Assembly: GCA_017938245.1 (NCBI GenBank)
Contig: JAGBBX010000011.1
Coordinates: 62,001-126,000 of the forward strand
DNA: 64,000 bases
Source: Bacteroidaceae bacterium
GTDB taxonomy: Bacteria > Bacteroidota > Bacteroidia > Bacteroidales > Bacteroidaceae
Direction of reading: 5' to 3'
Shown here: in pieces, positions 54,696 through 64,000 of the stretch
How positions within the stretch are numbered: position 1 is the stretch's first letter
Layout: the number at the start of each line of letters is the position of its first letter
The notes under the pieces: generated by a model
Seen by the model: only the letters and a program-made list of their open reading frames with translations
What the model was told of the DNA's origin: nothing
The model's database searches: none
Translations under genes and position numbers: made by a program

Positions 54696-55163
54696 ATGAT
54701 TGACAAGCAAAGAGTCATTGAGCTAACACAAGAGTGGCTCGCCGACAAAGAGTATTTTATGGTAGACGTAACCATCAGTAAGGACGACAAGATAACCGTC
54801 GAAATCGACCACGCCGATGGAGTTTGGATTGAGGATTGCGCCGACCTTAGCCGTCACATCGAGTCGGGCCTCAGCCGCGAGACCGAGGATTACGAACTTG
54901 AAGTTGGCTCGGCCGGTCTCGGACAGCCATTCAAAGTACTGCAACAATATATCATACACATAGGAAAAGAGGTCGAAGTGCTTAGCAAGGCCGGTAAAAA
55001 GTTCAAAGGCACACTATTAAGAGCCGACGAACAAGAGTTTGTAATAGCCGTAAGCAAAAAAGAAAAGGTAGAGGGCAGCAAGCGTCCCCGTATTGTCGAA
55101 GAAGAGACAACCTTTGGTTATGGCGATGTTAAATACACGAAGTATATTATAAATTTCAAATAA
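54696..55163 (+). CDS. rimP: Ribosome maturation factor RimP
   Basis: RimP helps the 30S subunit mature. The 155-residue protein has the two-domain family pattern: an N-terminal alpha/beta domain (QEWLADKEYFMVDVTISKDDKITVEIDHADGVWIEDCADLSRHIE, DYELEVGSAGLGQPFKVLQQY) and a C-terminal SH3-like domain (GTLLRADEQEFVIAV). It is the first gene of rimP-nusA-infB, one base before nusA. The usual length is 150-165. Confidence 0.93.
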   Translation: MIDKQRVIELTQEWLADKEYFMVDVTISKDDKITVEIDHADGVWIEDCADLSRHIESGLSRETEDYELEVGSAGLGQPFKVLQQYIIHIGKEVEVLSKAGKKFKGTLLRADEQEFVIAVSKKEKVEGSKRPRIVEEETTFGYGDVKYTKYIINFK

Positions 55164-55164
55164 A

Positions 55165-56439
55165 ATGGCAAAGAAAGAAGAAACAGTCAGCCTTCTTGAT
55201 ACATTTCAAGAATTCAAAGAGTCGAAGAACATCGACCGCACAACAATGATAAGCGTACTCGAGGAGAGTTTCCGCAAAGTATTGGTAAATATGTTTGGAA
55301 CCGACGAAAACTATTCGGTAATCGTCAACCCCGACCGTGGTGACTTCGAGATACAGCGCCGTCGTACCGTTGTCGAGGACAAGGATGTAAAAGACAGCAA
55401 TTTCGAGATTGGTCTTACCGAGGCACAGCTCATTGACGACACCTTTGAGGTTGGCGAAGAGGTGAGCGAACTTGTAAACTTTGCCGAGTTCGGTCGTCGT
55501 GCCATCCTTAACCTGCGTCAGACACTCGCATCAAAGATTCTTGAGCTCGAGAAGGACAGCCTCTACAACAAATACAGCGAAAAGGTTGGTACCATCGTAA
55601 GTGGCGAGGTTTACCAGATATGGAAAAAAGAGATTCTTCTTCTCGACGACGAGGGTAACGAACTCATCCTCCCCAAGAGCGAGCAGATACCTTCGGACTT
55701 CTATCGTAAGGGCGACCACGTACGCGCTGTAGTGGCACGTGTCGACAACCAGAACAGCAATCCCAAGATTATACTCAGCCGCACATCACCTATGTTCTTG
55801 CAGCGTCTATTCGAGCTTGAGGTACCCGAGATTAACGACGGTCTCATCACAATAAAGAGAATTGCCCGCATTCCCGGTGAGCGTGCCAAGATTGCCGTTG
55901 AGACATACGACGAGCGCATCGACCCGGTAGGAGCTTGCGTAGGTGTGAAGGGTTCACGTATTCACGGCATTGTACGCGAGTTGCGCAACGAGAACATCGA
56001 CGTAATAAACTACACATCAAATATCGAGCTCTTTATCAAGCGCGCTCTTAGCCCTGCAAAGGTATTCACCATCTCTCTTGACGAAGAGAAGCAGACTGCC
56101 GATGTATATCTGAAACCCGAGGAGGTATCACTTGCAATCGGTAAAAACGGTCTTAACATCAAGCTTGCAAGTATGCTCACCGAGTACACAATCGATGTAT
56201 ATCGCGAAATCGAGGAGAACACACAGGAGGATGACATCTACCTCGACGAGTTTACCGACGAGATTGACGAGTGGATAATCAATGCCATTAAGAAGCTTGG
56301 TTACGACACAGCAAAAGCAGTTCTCAATGCTCCTCGTGAAGTACTTATAGAGAAGGCCGACCTTGAAGAGGACACCGTAGACCACGTTCTTAGCGTTCTT
56401 AAAGCCGAGTTCGAGGACGAGCAAGAGGCCAACGATTAA
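55165..56439 (+). CDS. nusA: Transcription termination/antitermination factor NusA
   Basis: NusA binds RNA polymerase and modulates pausing, termination and antitermination. The 424-residue protein has an N-terminal domain (about 1-125), S1 (about 135-200, VGTIVSGEVYQIWKKEILLL), KH1 and KH2 (IARIPGERAKIAVETYDERIDPVGACVGVKGSRIHGIVREL; EVSLAIGKNGLNIKLASMLT) and a short acidic tail. It lacks the E. coli-type C-terminal repeats, usual in this phylum. The terminator in the operon leader suits NusA-dependent autoregulation. Confidence 0.96.
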   Translation: MAKKEETVSLLDTFQEFKESKNIDRTTMISVLEESFRKVLVNMFGTDENYSVIVNPDRGDFEIQRRRTVVEDKDVKDSNFEIGLTEAQLIDDTFEVGEEVSELVNFAEFGRRAILNLRQTLASKILELEKDSLYNKYSEKVGTIVSGEVYQIWKKEILLLDDEGNELILPKSEQIPSDFYRKGDHVRAVVARVDNQNSNPKIILSRTSPMFLQRLFELEVPEINDGLITIKRIARIPGERAKIAVETYDERIDPVGACVGVKGSRIHGIVRELRNENIDVINYTSNIELFIKRALSPAKVFTISLDEEKQTADVYLKPEEVSLAIGKNGLNIKLASMLTEYTIDVYREIEENTQEDDIYLDEFTDEIDEWIINAIKKLGYDTAKAVLNAPREVLIEKADLEEDTVDHVLSVLKAEFEDEQEAND

Positions 56440-56555
56440 GAAACTGTTTAAATTTCTGTAAAAAACATCATTATTGAAGTTGTTGAATCATCTGCAATTC
56501 ATAACAAAGAATAGAACGATAAAAGTTAAACAGCTTCTAATTAAATAAGTAGAGA

Positions 56556-59411
56556 ATGAAGATTAGACTAAATAAAGTACAAGAAGAACTTAACATAGGA
56601 CTCAACACTATTGTAGAGTTCCTACAAAAGAAGGGCATCGACATTAAGGAAGACCCTAATGCCGTTGTACCCGAAAAGGGTTACCTTCTGTTGAGAGAAG
56701 CATTCAGCACCGATAAGAACGCTCGATTAGAGTCGGATAAGTTTACAAAGGAGCGTCAGAACAAGGACAAGAAGCCTGTCGAGACAAAGCCTATTGTAAG
56801 TGCACCCAAGGAAGAGCCCAAAGAGGAGCCCTCCCCTGCCCCCACTGTAACAGAAGAGACAAAACCGGTTATAAAGGTAATGGGTAGCATCGACCTCGAA
56901 GAGCTTAAACGTAAGCAGCAGGCATCAAAGGTTGAGAAGCATAACAAGAAAAAGCAGAATTCACCTGCACCGGCTGCCAAAAAAGAGGAGAAACCTGTTG
57001 AGCAGGCAGCAGCCGCACCTGTAGTAAATAAAGAGGATAAAGTAGCAGAAAAACCTGCACCCGCCCCCATTGCAAAAGAGGAGAAACCTGCAAAGCAAGA
57101 GGAGAAACAGGCTCCTGCAAGTCTCACACAGGTCGAGGATATTAAACCCGCATTCAATGTCGTGGGCAAGATAGACCTCTCGGCTATAAATCAGTCGACA
57201 CGTCCCAAGAAAAAGAGCAAAGAGGAGAAGCGTAAAGAGCGTGAAGAGAAAGAGCGCCAGCGCGAAGAGCAGCGCAAGCAGCAGAAAGAGGCTCAGAAAG
57301 GTTCAAACAACGGCCAGGGTGGCGACAAGAAGAAAAAACGCGCCCGCATAGGTAACCAGCGTGTCAACATCGACAGCGTACAGGGTAACGAGCCTCAGCT
57401 GCAACAGCAAGATTGGTCGGGTAACCGCAATAAGAACAAGGGCGAGAACCCATCACAGGGCAGCCGCAAAGACCGCGACAACAAACACAAGCGTTTCGAC
57501 AAGTCCGAGGTTAGCGACGAAGATGTATCAAAACAGATAAAAGAGACACTCGAACGTCTCACAAGTCGCGGAAAGACAAAGTCGTCAAAATATCGTAAGG
57601 ATAAACGCGAGCTTGCAGCCGAGCGTCAGCAACAGGCAGCAATAGACGAAATGGAGCAGAGCAAGGTTCTGAAACTAACCGAGTTTGTTACCGCCAACGA
57701 GCTTGCAAGTATGATGAACATATCGGTAACACAGGTTATTGCAACCTGTATGAGCATTGGAATGATGGTATCTATCAACCAACGCCTCGACGCCGAGACC
57801 ATCAACCTTGTTGCCGAAGAATTCGGCTTTACAACAGAGTACGTAAGCGCCGAAGTTGCCAATGCCATAGAGGAGGAGAAAGATTCGGAGGATGATTTGC
57901 AGCCCCGCGCACCTATCATCACTGTGATGGGACACGTAGACCACGGAAAGACATCACTGCTCGACTACATCCGTAAATCGAATGTCATTGCAGGCGAGGC
58001 AGGAGGTATCACACAGCACATTGGTGCATACAATGTGAAGATGGAGAACGGCAAACACATCACATTCCTCGATACTCCCGGTCACGAGGCATTTACCGCG
58101 ATGCGTGCACGTGGAGCCAAGATTACCGATATTGCAATCATCATCATTGCAGCCGACGACAATGTGATGCCCCAGACCAAAGAGGCTATCAACCACGCTA
58201 TGGCAGCCGGTGTACCCATCGTATTTGCCATCAACAAGGTAGATAAACCCGCAGCCGACCCCAACCGTATCAGAGAGGAGCTTGCACAGATGAATATGCT
58301 TGTCGAGGATTGGGGAGGTAAATACCAGTCTCAGGAGATTTCGGCAAAGCAAGGTATGGGTGTAGCAGAACTTATGGAGAAGGTACTCCTCGAGGCCGAA
58401 CTTCTTGAGCTCAAGGCCAACCCCAACCGCAAGGCTACAGGTTCGGTTATCGAGTCGACACTTGACAAGGGTCGTGGATATGTTGCCACTGTGATGGTTC
58501 AGAACGGTACAATGCGCGTAGGTGACATTGTCGTTGCAGGAACCCAGTGGGGTAAGGTAAAGGCAATCTTCAACGAGCGTAACCAGCGTATCAAGGAGGT
58601 ACATCCGGCCGAACCCGCACTAATTCTTGGACTCAACGGTGCTCCTGCAGCCGGTGACATATTCAACGTTGTAGACAGTGAGCGCGAAGCACGTGAGATT
58701 ACAGGCAAACGCGAGCAGTTGCAGCGCGAGCAGGGTCTGCGTACACAGAAGATGCTAACCCTCGACGAGGTTGGCCGTCGTATTGCCCTCGGAAACTTCC
58801 AGACACTTAATATCATTGTCAAGGGCGACGTGGACGGTTCAATCGAGGCTTTGAGTGACTCACTCATAAAGCTATCTACCGAGACAATACAGGTAAATGT
58901 CATCCACAAAGCAGTGGGACAAATCTCGGAGAGCGACGTCAGCCTTGCAGCCGCATCCGATGCCATTATCGTTGGTTTCCAGGTACGTCCATCTGTGATG
59001 GCACGCAAGGTAGCCGAAAACGAGGGTGTCGATATACGTCTCTACTCTATCATCTACGATGCTATCGAGGAGGTTAAGGCCGCTATGGAGGGTATGCTTG
59101 CGCCTATCGTAAAGGAGGAGATAACGGCAACTATCGAGGTACGCGAGACATTCCACATAAGCAAGGTGGGTACAGTAGCAGGATGTATGGTTCGCGAAGG
59201 TAAAGTAAAACGTACCGACCGTGCCCGTCTTATCCGCGACGGTATTGTCATACACACAGGAAATCTTGCAGCCCTCAAACGCTTCAAAGAGGATGTACGT
59301 GAGGTAGGAACCAACTACGAGTGCGGTATCAGCCTTGTATCACAAGACGATATTAAAGTTGGCGATATCATCGAGACATTTGTTGAGGTTGAGGTAAAGC
59401 AAAAACTATAA
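56556..59411 (+). CDS. infB: Translation initiation factor IF-2
   Basis: IF-2 is the GTPase that places fMet-tRNA on the ribosome. The 951-residue protein has a small N-terminal IF2N domain ([30 protein letters not shown]) and a long Lys/Glu/Pro-rich spacer (about residues 60-370). The GTPase motifs are G1 GHVDHGKT at 459-466, DTPGH at 506-510 and NKVD at 560-563, followed by beta-barrel and C-terminal domains ([21 protein letters not shown]). The 116-bp leader after nusA carries an inverted repeat. It ends at the 59421-59457 terminator. Confidence 0.97.
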   Translation: MKIRLNKVQEELNIGLNTIVEFLQKKGIDIKEDPNAVVPEKGYLLLREAFSTDKNARLESDKFTKERQNKDKKPVETKPIVSAPKEEPKEEPSPAPTVTEETKPVIKVMGSIDLEELKRKQQASKVEKHNKKKQNSPAPAAKKEEKPVEQAAAAPVVNKEDKVAEKPAPAPIAKEEKPAKQEEKQAPASLTQVEDIKPAFNVVGKIDLSAINQSTRPKKKSKEEKRKEREEKERQREEQRKQQKEAQKGSNNGQGGDKKKKRARIGNQRVNIDSVQGNEPQLQQQDWSGNRNKNKGENPSQGSRKDRDNKHKRFDKSEVSDEDVSKQIKETLERLTSRGKTKSSKYRKDKRELAAERQQQAAIDEMEQSKVLKLTEFVTANELASMMNISVTQVIATCMSIGMMVSINQRLDAETINLVAEEFGFTTEYVSAEVANAIEEEKDSEDDLQPRAPIITVMGHVDHGKTSLLDYIRKSNVIAGEAGGITQHIGAYNVKMENGKHITFLDTPGHEAFTAMRARGAKITDIAIIIIAADDNVMPQTKEAINHAMAAGVPIVFAINKVDKPAADPNRIREELAQMNMLVEDWGGKYQSQEISAKQGMGVAELMEKVLLEAELLELKANPNRKATGSVIESTLDKGRGYVATVMVQNGTMRVGDIVVAGTQWGKVKAIFNERNQRIKEVHPAEPALILGLNGAPAAGDIFNVVDSEREAREITGKREQLQREQGLRTQKMLTLDEVGRRIALGNFQTLNIIVKGDVDGSIEALSDSLIKLSTETIQVNVIHKAVGQISESDVSLAAASDAIIVGFQVRPSVMARKVAENEGVDIRLYSIIYDAIEEVKAAMEGMLAPIVKEEITATIEVRETFHISKVGTVAGCMVREGKVKRTDRARLIRDGIVIHTGNLAALKRFKEDVREVGTNYECGISLVSQDDIKVGDIIETFVEVEVKQKL

Positions 59412-59420
59412 AAACAAATG

Positions 59421-59457
59421 GGGCAAGGGTACTGTCCCGATGAGAGTACCCTTGCCC
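59421..59457 (+). terminator. Terminator after infB
   Basis: 13-bp perfect arms (GGGCAAGGGTACT at 59421-59433, its complement at 59445-59457) with an 11-base loop. Only a modest T tract (TTATAT) follows, so partial read-through into cvpA-suf is possible. Confidence 0.75.
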
Positions 59458-59508
59458 TTATATACAAAGTTACCAGCACAAAAAAAACACCTTAATAAGC
59501 ACGATTAT

Positions 59509-59988
59509 ATGAATAGTTTAGACATTATACTATTAGTGGCAATGGTTATTGGATTTGCCATTGGATATTTCAAGGGACTCATCAGCCAATTGTCATTTGG
59601 TGTAGGTATTATACTGGGACTTTTTCAGGCAGTATTATTTTACAAAGCAGCAGGCGCACGCATAGAATCGCTAACCGGTTGGGATAGTATTATATGCAGC
59701 ATAATTGCATTCGTAAGTATAATAGTATTGGTATTGCTTATTGTAAAGATTATCGGATGGTTGTTCCAAATTCTTCTTGACGCTATAAAACTTGGGTTCA
59801 TAGACAAGATTCTTGGCGGCATTTTCAGTTGCGCCATCTCAATGATGCTCATTGTCGGAGCTGCAAATGCTTCACACGCCCTTTCATTAGGAATAGGCGC
59901 ATTCGACAAAACAACACAAGAGAGCTCTACGTTATACAAATATGTGCAGGATGCAACCTTTTCGCTTATTGGAGAGATGAAAAAGTGA
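59509..59988 (+). CDS. CvpA-family membrane protein
   Basis: I start this at ATG 59509 (MNSLDIILLVAMVIGFAIGYFKG), giving 159 residues. A longer frame from 59440 starts inside the infB terminator hairpin and is rejected. Four membrane helices are evident. The CvpA family was first tied to colicin V export but is found widely with envelope functions. It is placed between infB and sufB, as in several Bacteroidales, and is 3 bp before sufB. Precise role unknown. Confidence 0.87.
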   Translation: MNSLDIILLVAMVIGFAIGYFKGLISQLSFGVGIILGLFQAVLFYKAAGARIESLTGWDSIICSIIAFVSIIVLVLLIVKIIGWLFQILLDAIKLGFIDKILGGIFSCAISMMLIVGAANASHALSLGIGAFDKTTQESSTLYKYVQDATFSLIGEMKK

Positions 59989-59991
59989 TAG

Positions 59992-61440
59992 ATGAAAAAG
60001 AAAAGCAATAACATATTCCGCAAGATAGCCGACAAGGCCTACGAGTATGGCTTTGTCAGCAACATCAAGACCGAAATAATAGAGAAAGGACTGAACGAGG
60101 AGGTCATAAAGATTATATCGAACAAAAAGAACGAACCCGAGTGGATGCTCGAGTTCCGCCTACAGGCCTACCGCTATTGGCTCACTCTTGAGACACCCCG
60201 ATGGGCTCATCTTGATATACCCCCCATCGACTATCAGGCAATCTCCTATTATGCCGACCCTACTAAGAAAAACAAGGAGAAGCAGAACAAAGAGATTGAC
60301 CCCGAGCTAATGAAGACATTCGAGAAGCTTGGTATTCCCTTGGAGGAGCGCCTTGCTCTCAGTGGTACTGCTGTAGATGCCGTTATGGACTCAGTTTCGG
60401 TAAAGACCACTTTTAAAGAAGAGTTAAAGGAGAAAGGTATTATCTTCTGCTCTATGAGTGAGGCAATACAGGAGTACCCCGACCTTGTTCGCAAATATCT
60501 TGGTTCGGTGGTAAACTACCGCGATAATTTCTTTGCGGCACTCAACAGCGCAGTGTTCAGTGATGGTTCATTCGTATATATCCCGGCGGGAGTACGCTGC
60601 CCTATGGAGTTGTCGACCTATTTCCGCATAAATGCAGCCAACACCGGACAGTTCGAGCGTACACTGATTGTAGCCGACGACAACAGCTATGTATCGTACC
60701 TCGAAGGCTGCACCGCACCTATGCGCGACGAGAATCAACTTCACGCTGCCATAGTAGAGATTGTAGTGTGCGAGAATGCCGAGGTGAAATACAGCACCGT
60801 ACAGAACTGGTACCCCGGTGATGCCGAGGGAAAAGGCGGCGTATATAACTTCGTCACCAAGCGTGGCGACTGCCGAGGCAACAACAGCAAACTCTCGTGG
60901 ACACAAGTCGAGACAGGCTCGGCAATAACCTGGAAATATCCCAGTTGTATACTGCGCGGCGACAACTCGCAAGGCGAGTTCTACTCGGTAGCCGTTACAA
61001 ACAACTATCAGCAGGCCGATACAGGTACCAAGATGATTCATCTGGGCCGCAACACACGCAGTACAATCATAAGCAAAGGAATCTCGGCGGGAAAGAGCCA
61101 AAATTCCTATCGTGGGCTTGTACGTGTAAGCAAGAATGCCGACGGAGCACGCAACTACAGCCAATGCGATTCACTGTTGCTTGGCGACAAGTGCGGTGCC
61201 CACACATTCCCCTATATGGACATACACAACGAGAATGCAGTGATAGAGCACGAGGCCACAACATCGAAAATTTCGGAAGACCAACTCTTCTACTGCAATC
61301 AGCGAGGCATTGGCACCGAAGAGGCAATAGGACTCATCGTCAACGGATATGCCAAAGAGGTACTCAACAAACTACCTATGGAGTTTGCCATCGAGGCGCA
61401 GAAACTTTTGAGCGTATCGCTCGAAGGTGCCGTAGGTTAA
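59992..61440 (+). CDS. sufB: Fe-S cluster assembly scaffold SufB
   Basis: SufB is the core of the SufBCD complex that builds Fe-S clusters. The 482-residue protein has the family beta-helix and the landmarks [101 protein letters not shown] and [23 protein letters not shown]. It leads sufB-sufC-sufD-sufS. Confidence 0.96.
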   Translation: MKKKSNNIFRKIADKAYEYGFVSNIKTEIIEKGLNEEVIKIISNKKNEPEWMLEFRLQAYRYWLTLETPRWAHLDIPPIDYQAISYYADPTKKNKEKQNKEIDPELMKTFEKLGIPLEERLALSGTAVDAVMDSVSVKTTFKEELKEKGIIFCSMSEAIQEYPDLVRKYLGSVVNYRDNFFAALNSAVFSDGSFVYIPAGVRCPMELSTYFRINAANTGQFERTLIVADDNSYVSYLEGCTAPMRDENQLHAAIVEIVVCENAEVKYSTVQNWYPGDAEGKGGVYNFVTKRGDCRGNNSKLSWTQVETGSAITWKYPSCILRGDNSQGEFYSVAVTNNYQQADTGTKMIHLGRNTRSTIISKGISAGKSQNSYRGLVRVSKNADGARNYSQCDSLLLGDKCGAHTFPYMDIHNENAVIEHEATTSKISEDQLFYCNQRGIGTEEAIGLIVNGYAKEVLNKLPMEFAIEAQKLLSVSLEGAVG

Positions 61441-61458
61441 TAAAAACAGGAAAGGAAA

Positions 61459-62214
61459 ATGGAAAACCTTATAGAAATAAAAAATCTTCACGCCACGATA
61501 GATGGCAAAGAGATACTTAAAGGAATAAATCTCACCGTAAAACCCGGAGAGGTACACGCCATAATGGGTCCCAACGGTTCGGGAAAGAGCACACTCAGCA
61601 ATGTGCTTGTAGGACACCCTGCATACACCGTAACCGAGGGCGAGGTTATATACAAGGGACAAGACCTTCTGGCACTTAGTCCCGAGGAGCGCAGCCACGC
61701 AGGAATATTCCTCTCGTTCCAATATCCCGTAGAGATTTCGGGCGTAAGTATGACCAATTTTATGCGCGCTGCCATCAACGCCAAACGCGAAGCGCTTGGC
61801 GAACCCGCAATGAGCGCAGGCGACTTCCTGAAGTTGATGCGCGAGAAGCGCGCTCTTGTCAACCTCGACAGCAAGCTTGCCAATCGCTCGGTGAACGAAG
61901 GTTTCAGCGGTGGCGAGAAAAAGCGCAACGAAATATTCCAGATGGCAATGCTTGAGCCAACGCTGAGCATCCTCGACGAGACCGACTCGGGTCTCGACAT
62001 CGACGCTCTGCGTATAGTAGCCGAGGGAGTAAACAAACTGAAACGTCCCGACACATCGACACTTGTCATCACACACTATCAACGACTGCTCGACTACATA
62101 AAGCCCGACATTGTCCACGTACTATATAACGGACGCATTGTAAAGACAGCAGGCCCCGAACTTGCCCTTGAACTCGAGGAGCGCGGATACGACTGGATTA
62201 AGAATCCCCAATAA
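61459..62214 (+). CDS. sufC: Suf complex ATPase SufC
   Basis: SufC is the ABC-type ATPase of SufBCD. The 251-residue protein has Walker A GPNGSGKST, signature FSGGEKKRNEIFQ and Walker B LSILDETDSGLD, followed by the H-loop ITHYQRLL. In the Suf complex a SufC dimer drives shape changes of SufB-SufD. It is 18 bp after sufB and 7 bp before sufD. Confidence 0.97.
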   Translation: MENLIEIKNLHATIDGKEILKGINLTVKPGEVHAIMGPNGSGKSTLSNVLVGHPAYTVTEGEVIYKGQDLLALSPEERSHAGIFLSFQYPVEISGVSMTNFMRAAINAKREALGEPAMSAGDFLKLMREKRALVNLDSKLANRSVNEGFSGGEKKRNEIFQMAMLEPTLSILDETDSGLDIDALRIVAEGVNKLKRPDTSTLVITHYQRLLDYIKPDIVHVLYNGRIVKTAGPELALELEERGYDWIKNPQ

Positions 62215-62221
62215 GAGAACA

Positions 62222-63565
62222 ATGAGCAACGAGAAAGAATATATCGATATTTTCGACAGCAACCGCCGTCTCATTGAAGCACCCTGCGCCCCACTGCTGA
62301 ACAGAGAGCGCAGCAAGGCATTCGAGCTGTTCAAGAGCAACGGGTTCCCCAAAGATAGCGACGAAGAGTACCGCCACACAGCAGTAGGTAAACTATTTGC
62401 CACCGACTATGGAATGAACCTCGGTCGTGTCGAGATGCAAGGCAATCCCGGCGAGTTCTTCAGCTGTGACGTACCCAATCTAAGGACACGTCAGGAGTAT
62501 ATCCTCAACGACAGCTACTGCGAGCCCTCCGATAGCAAAGGAACCCTACCCGACGGTGTGCTTCTTGGCAGCCTAAACAAACTTGCCGAGAGCCATAGAA
62601 CCCTCCTTGAGCCATATTACAACAAATTGGCAAAAGAGGGCGATAGCATAGCACAGTTTAACACCGCCTTTGTTCAGGATGGAATGTTGCTCTACGTACC
62701 CCGCAACACCGAACTCACCGAGCCTATACAGCTTGTTACACTGCTACGCTCGAACATAGAGATGCTCAGCAACCGACGCCTGCTTATTATACTCGAAGAG
62801 AATGCAAAAGCCAATCTGCTTGTGTGCGACCACTCATCGAATGAGAAAGCTACCCTCTCGACACAAGTTACCGAGATATTCCTGCACCCCGGCGCAAGCC
62901 TCAACCTTGTAGAGATTGAGGAGACTGCTGGCAACAACAGCCGTCTGAGCCACCTTTTTGTAGAGCAAGATGCCAACAGCACCTTTACGCACAGTAATAT
63001 AACACTCACCAACGGTTTCACACGCAACAACACAAAGGTGACACTCGCAGGCAGCGGTGCCGAGGCGCACCTCGGCGGTCTTGCCATTTGCGATAAAAAG
63101 CAGCACACCGACAACCACACACTCGTTGACCACAAAGTTGGTCACTGCAACAGTAGCGAGCTATACAAATATATCCTCGACGAGGAGTCGACCGGAGTAT
63201 TTGCAGGTAAGATGCTCATACGTTCCAACGCACAGCACACCACCTCGCAGCAGACCAACCGCAACCTATGTCTCACAAAGTGCGCACGTATGTATGCACA
63301 GCCACAGCTCGAGATTTATGCCGACGATGTAAAGTGCAGTCACGGTTCAACAGTGGGACAACTCGACGAAAACGCACTTTTCTATATGCAACAGCGCGGT
63401 ATTCCCAAAGACGAAGCGCGCCACCTGCTTATGTTTGCCTTTGCCGGCGAAGTGATTGACAATATAACCATTGAAGCACTGCGCGACCGCCTGCATCTTC
63501 TTGTCGAGAAGCGTTTCCGCGGCGAACTTAACCGCTGCAAAGGCTGCGCACTGTGCAAGCAATAA
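62222..63565 (+). CDS. sufD: Fe-S cluster assembly protein SufD
   Basis: I start at ATG 62222 (MSNEKEYIDIFDS), giving 447 residues. A frame from 62162 overlaps sufC by 53 bp and adds residues not like the family. The protein is a paralogue of SufB with the beta-helix, including FLHPGASLNLVEIEETAGNNSRLSHLFVEQDANSTFTHSNITLTNGF and KCSHGSTVGQLDENALFYMQQRGIPKDEARHLLMFAFAGEVI. It partners SufB. Confidence 0.95.
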   Translation: MSNEKEYIDIFDSNRRLIEAPCAPLLNRERSKAFELFKSNGFPKDSDEEYRHTAVGKLFATDYGMNLGRVEMQGNPGEFFSCDVPNLRTRQEYILNDSYCEPSDSKGTLPDGVLLGSLNKLAESHRTLLEPYYNKLAKEGDSIAQFNTAFVQDGMLLYVPRNTELTEPIQLVTLLRSNIEMLSNRRLLIILEENAKANLLVCDHSSNEKATLSTQVTEIFLHPGASLNLVEIEETAGNNSRLSHLFVEQDANSTFTHSNITLTNGFTRNNTKVTLAGSGAEAHLGGLAICDKKQHTDNHTLVDHKVGHCNSSELYKYILDEESTGVFAGKMLIRSNAQHTTSQQTNRNLCLTKCARMYAQPQLEIYADDVKCSHGSTVGQLDENALFYMQQRGIPKDEARHLLMFAFAGEVIDNITIEALRDRLHLLVEKRFRGELNRCKGCALCKQ

Positions 63566-63574
63566 AAGAGTAAG

Positions 63575-64000
63575 ATGTTTAACCCCAACGAAATACGCGA
63601 GCAGTTTCCCATACTCTCCACACAGGTATATGGTAAACCCCTTGTCTACTTAGACAATGCCGCAACCACACAGAAGCCTCGCTGCGTCATCGACGCAATA
63701 AGCGAGGCCTACTGCACCATAAATGCCAATGTTCACCGAGGCGTACACCACCTATCACAGGTTGCTACCGAGCAGTTCGAGGAGGCACGACGCACCGTAC
63801 AGAATTTCATAAATGCCCCCCACAGCCGACAGGTGATATTCACGCGAGGTACCACCGAGAGCATAAACCTTGTAGCATCATCATTCGGCAACAGCTTCCT
63901 CAAAGAGGGCGACAGAGTGATAATATCCACTATGGAGCACCATAGTAATATTGTCCCCTGGCAACTGCTTCGCGACCGCATAGGAATAGAGATAAGAGTA
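63575..64000 (+). CDS. sufS: Cysteine desulfurase SufS (partial, runs off window)
   Basis: Only the first 142 residues are here. SufS is the PLP enzyme that takes sulfur from cysteine for Fe-S clusters. The visible part shows MFNPNEIREQFPIL, VYLDNAATTQKP, ANVHRGVHHLSQVATEQFEEAR, FTRGTTESINLVA and STMEHHSNIVPWQLL, all of class-II (SufS-type) desulfurases. The PLP-binding lysine and active-site cysteine are beyond the end. It begins 9 bp after sufD. Confidence 0.95.
   Translation, partial: MFNPNEIREQFPILSTQVYGKPLVYLDNAATTQKPRCVIDAISEAYCTINANVHRGVHHLSQVATEQFEEARRTVQNFINAPHSRQVIFTRGTTESINLVASSFGNSFLKEGDRVIISTMEHHSNIVPWQLLRDRIGIEIRV

Noticed and set aside
59440..59508. Upstream extension of cvpA
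   Set aside because: It starts inside the infB terminator stem; CvpA proteins begin with the first membrane helix at MNSLDI.
62162..62221. Upstream extension of sufD into sufC
   Set aside because: The extra residues come from the sufC coding region in another frame and match nothing in SufD; ATG 62222 has normal spacing.

Overview
The window is chromosomal DNA of a member of the Bacteroidota, most likely order Bacteroidales. Three things point there. Transcription starts carry the Bacteroidetes-type signal (TTTG, about 20 bp, TAnnTTTG). The protein families are typical of the group: an SecA of about 1,100 residues, DUF4105, DUF5020, DUF5009, DUF6108 and DUF2027-Smr proteins, and ECF sigma/anti-sigma pairs. 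The order rimP-nusA-infB-cvpA-sufBCDS is also common there. I cannot fix the genus. I see no CRISPR array, prophage or intact insertion sequence; the region is mostly core genome with a few accessory genes.

Layout. 0-4 kb: secA, an acidic unknown protein and an unusually small exported-peptide gene on the minus strand. 4.5-11.1 kb: tetR-led RND efflux operon (OMF, adaptor, pump) followed by a PII-like small protein and a 52-bp perfect palindrome. 11.2-18.4 kb (minus): GH89 alpha-N-acetylglucosaminidase, DUF4105 membrane protein and an alkaline-phosphatase-fold protein that appears to have lost its active site. 18.6-23.9 kb: coaX, outer-membrane protein, TPR protein, lptC and a CBS/CorC membrane protein. 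24.2-28.9 kb: PpiD/SurA-like foldase, then an ECF sigma/membrane-protein/DUF6108/outer-membrane-protein cluster. 28.9-34.5 kb (minus): queA, lipoprotein, Nudix and Smr genes, then groES-groEL.

34.9-42.7 kb: second RND operon (adaptor, pump, OMF) with a YihY/BrkB membrane protein and an aldo/keto reductase. 42.8-48.3 kb: DUF5020 protein, serine hydrolase, trmO, tatA-tatC, a DUF5009 acyltransferase-like protein and a 470-bp repeat-bearing gap. 48.4-54.5 kb: S41 protease, two identical tRNA-Asn genes, a frameshifted MFS transporter, an ECF sigma/membrane-protein/DUF4097-like operon and a small membrane protein. 54.6-64 kb: rimP-nusA-infB, cvpA and sufB-sufC-sufD-sufS, with sufS running off the end.

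The window is rich in envelope functions: protein export (SecA, TatAC), outer-membrane folding and LPS transport (PpiD-like, LptC), two tripartite pumps, two ECF sigma operons with envelope targets, and GroESL. The signals most worth a second look are regulatory or very small: the 44-residue exported peptide with its own promoter and terminator; a terminator hairpin written into the LptC signal-peptide codons; an intrinsic terminator directly after the nusA-operon promoter; the degenerate phosphatase; the palindrome at 11.1 kb; and the one-base frameshift in the MFS gene.
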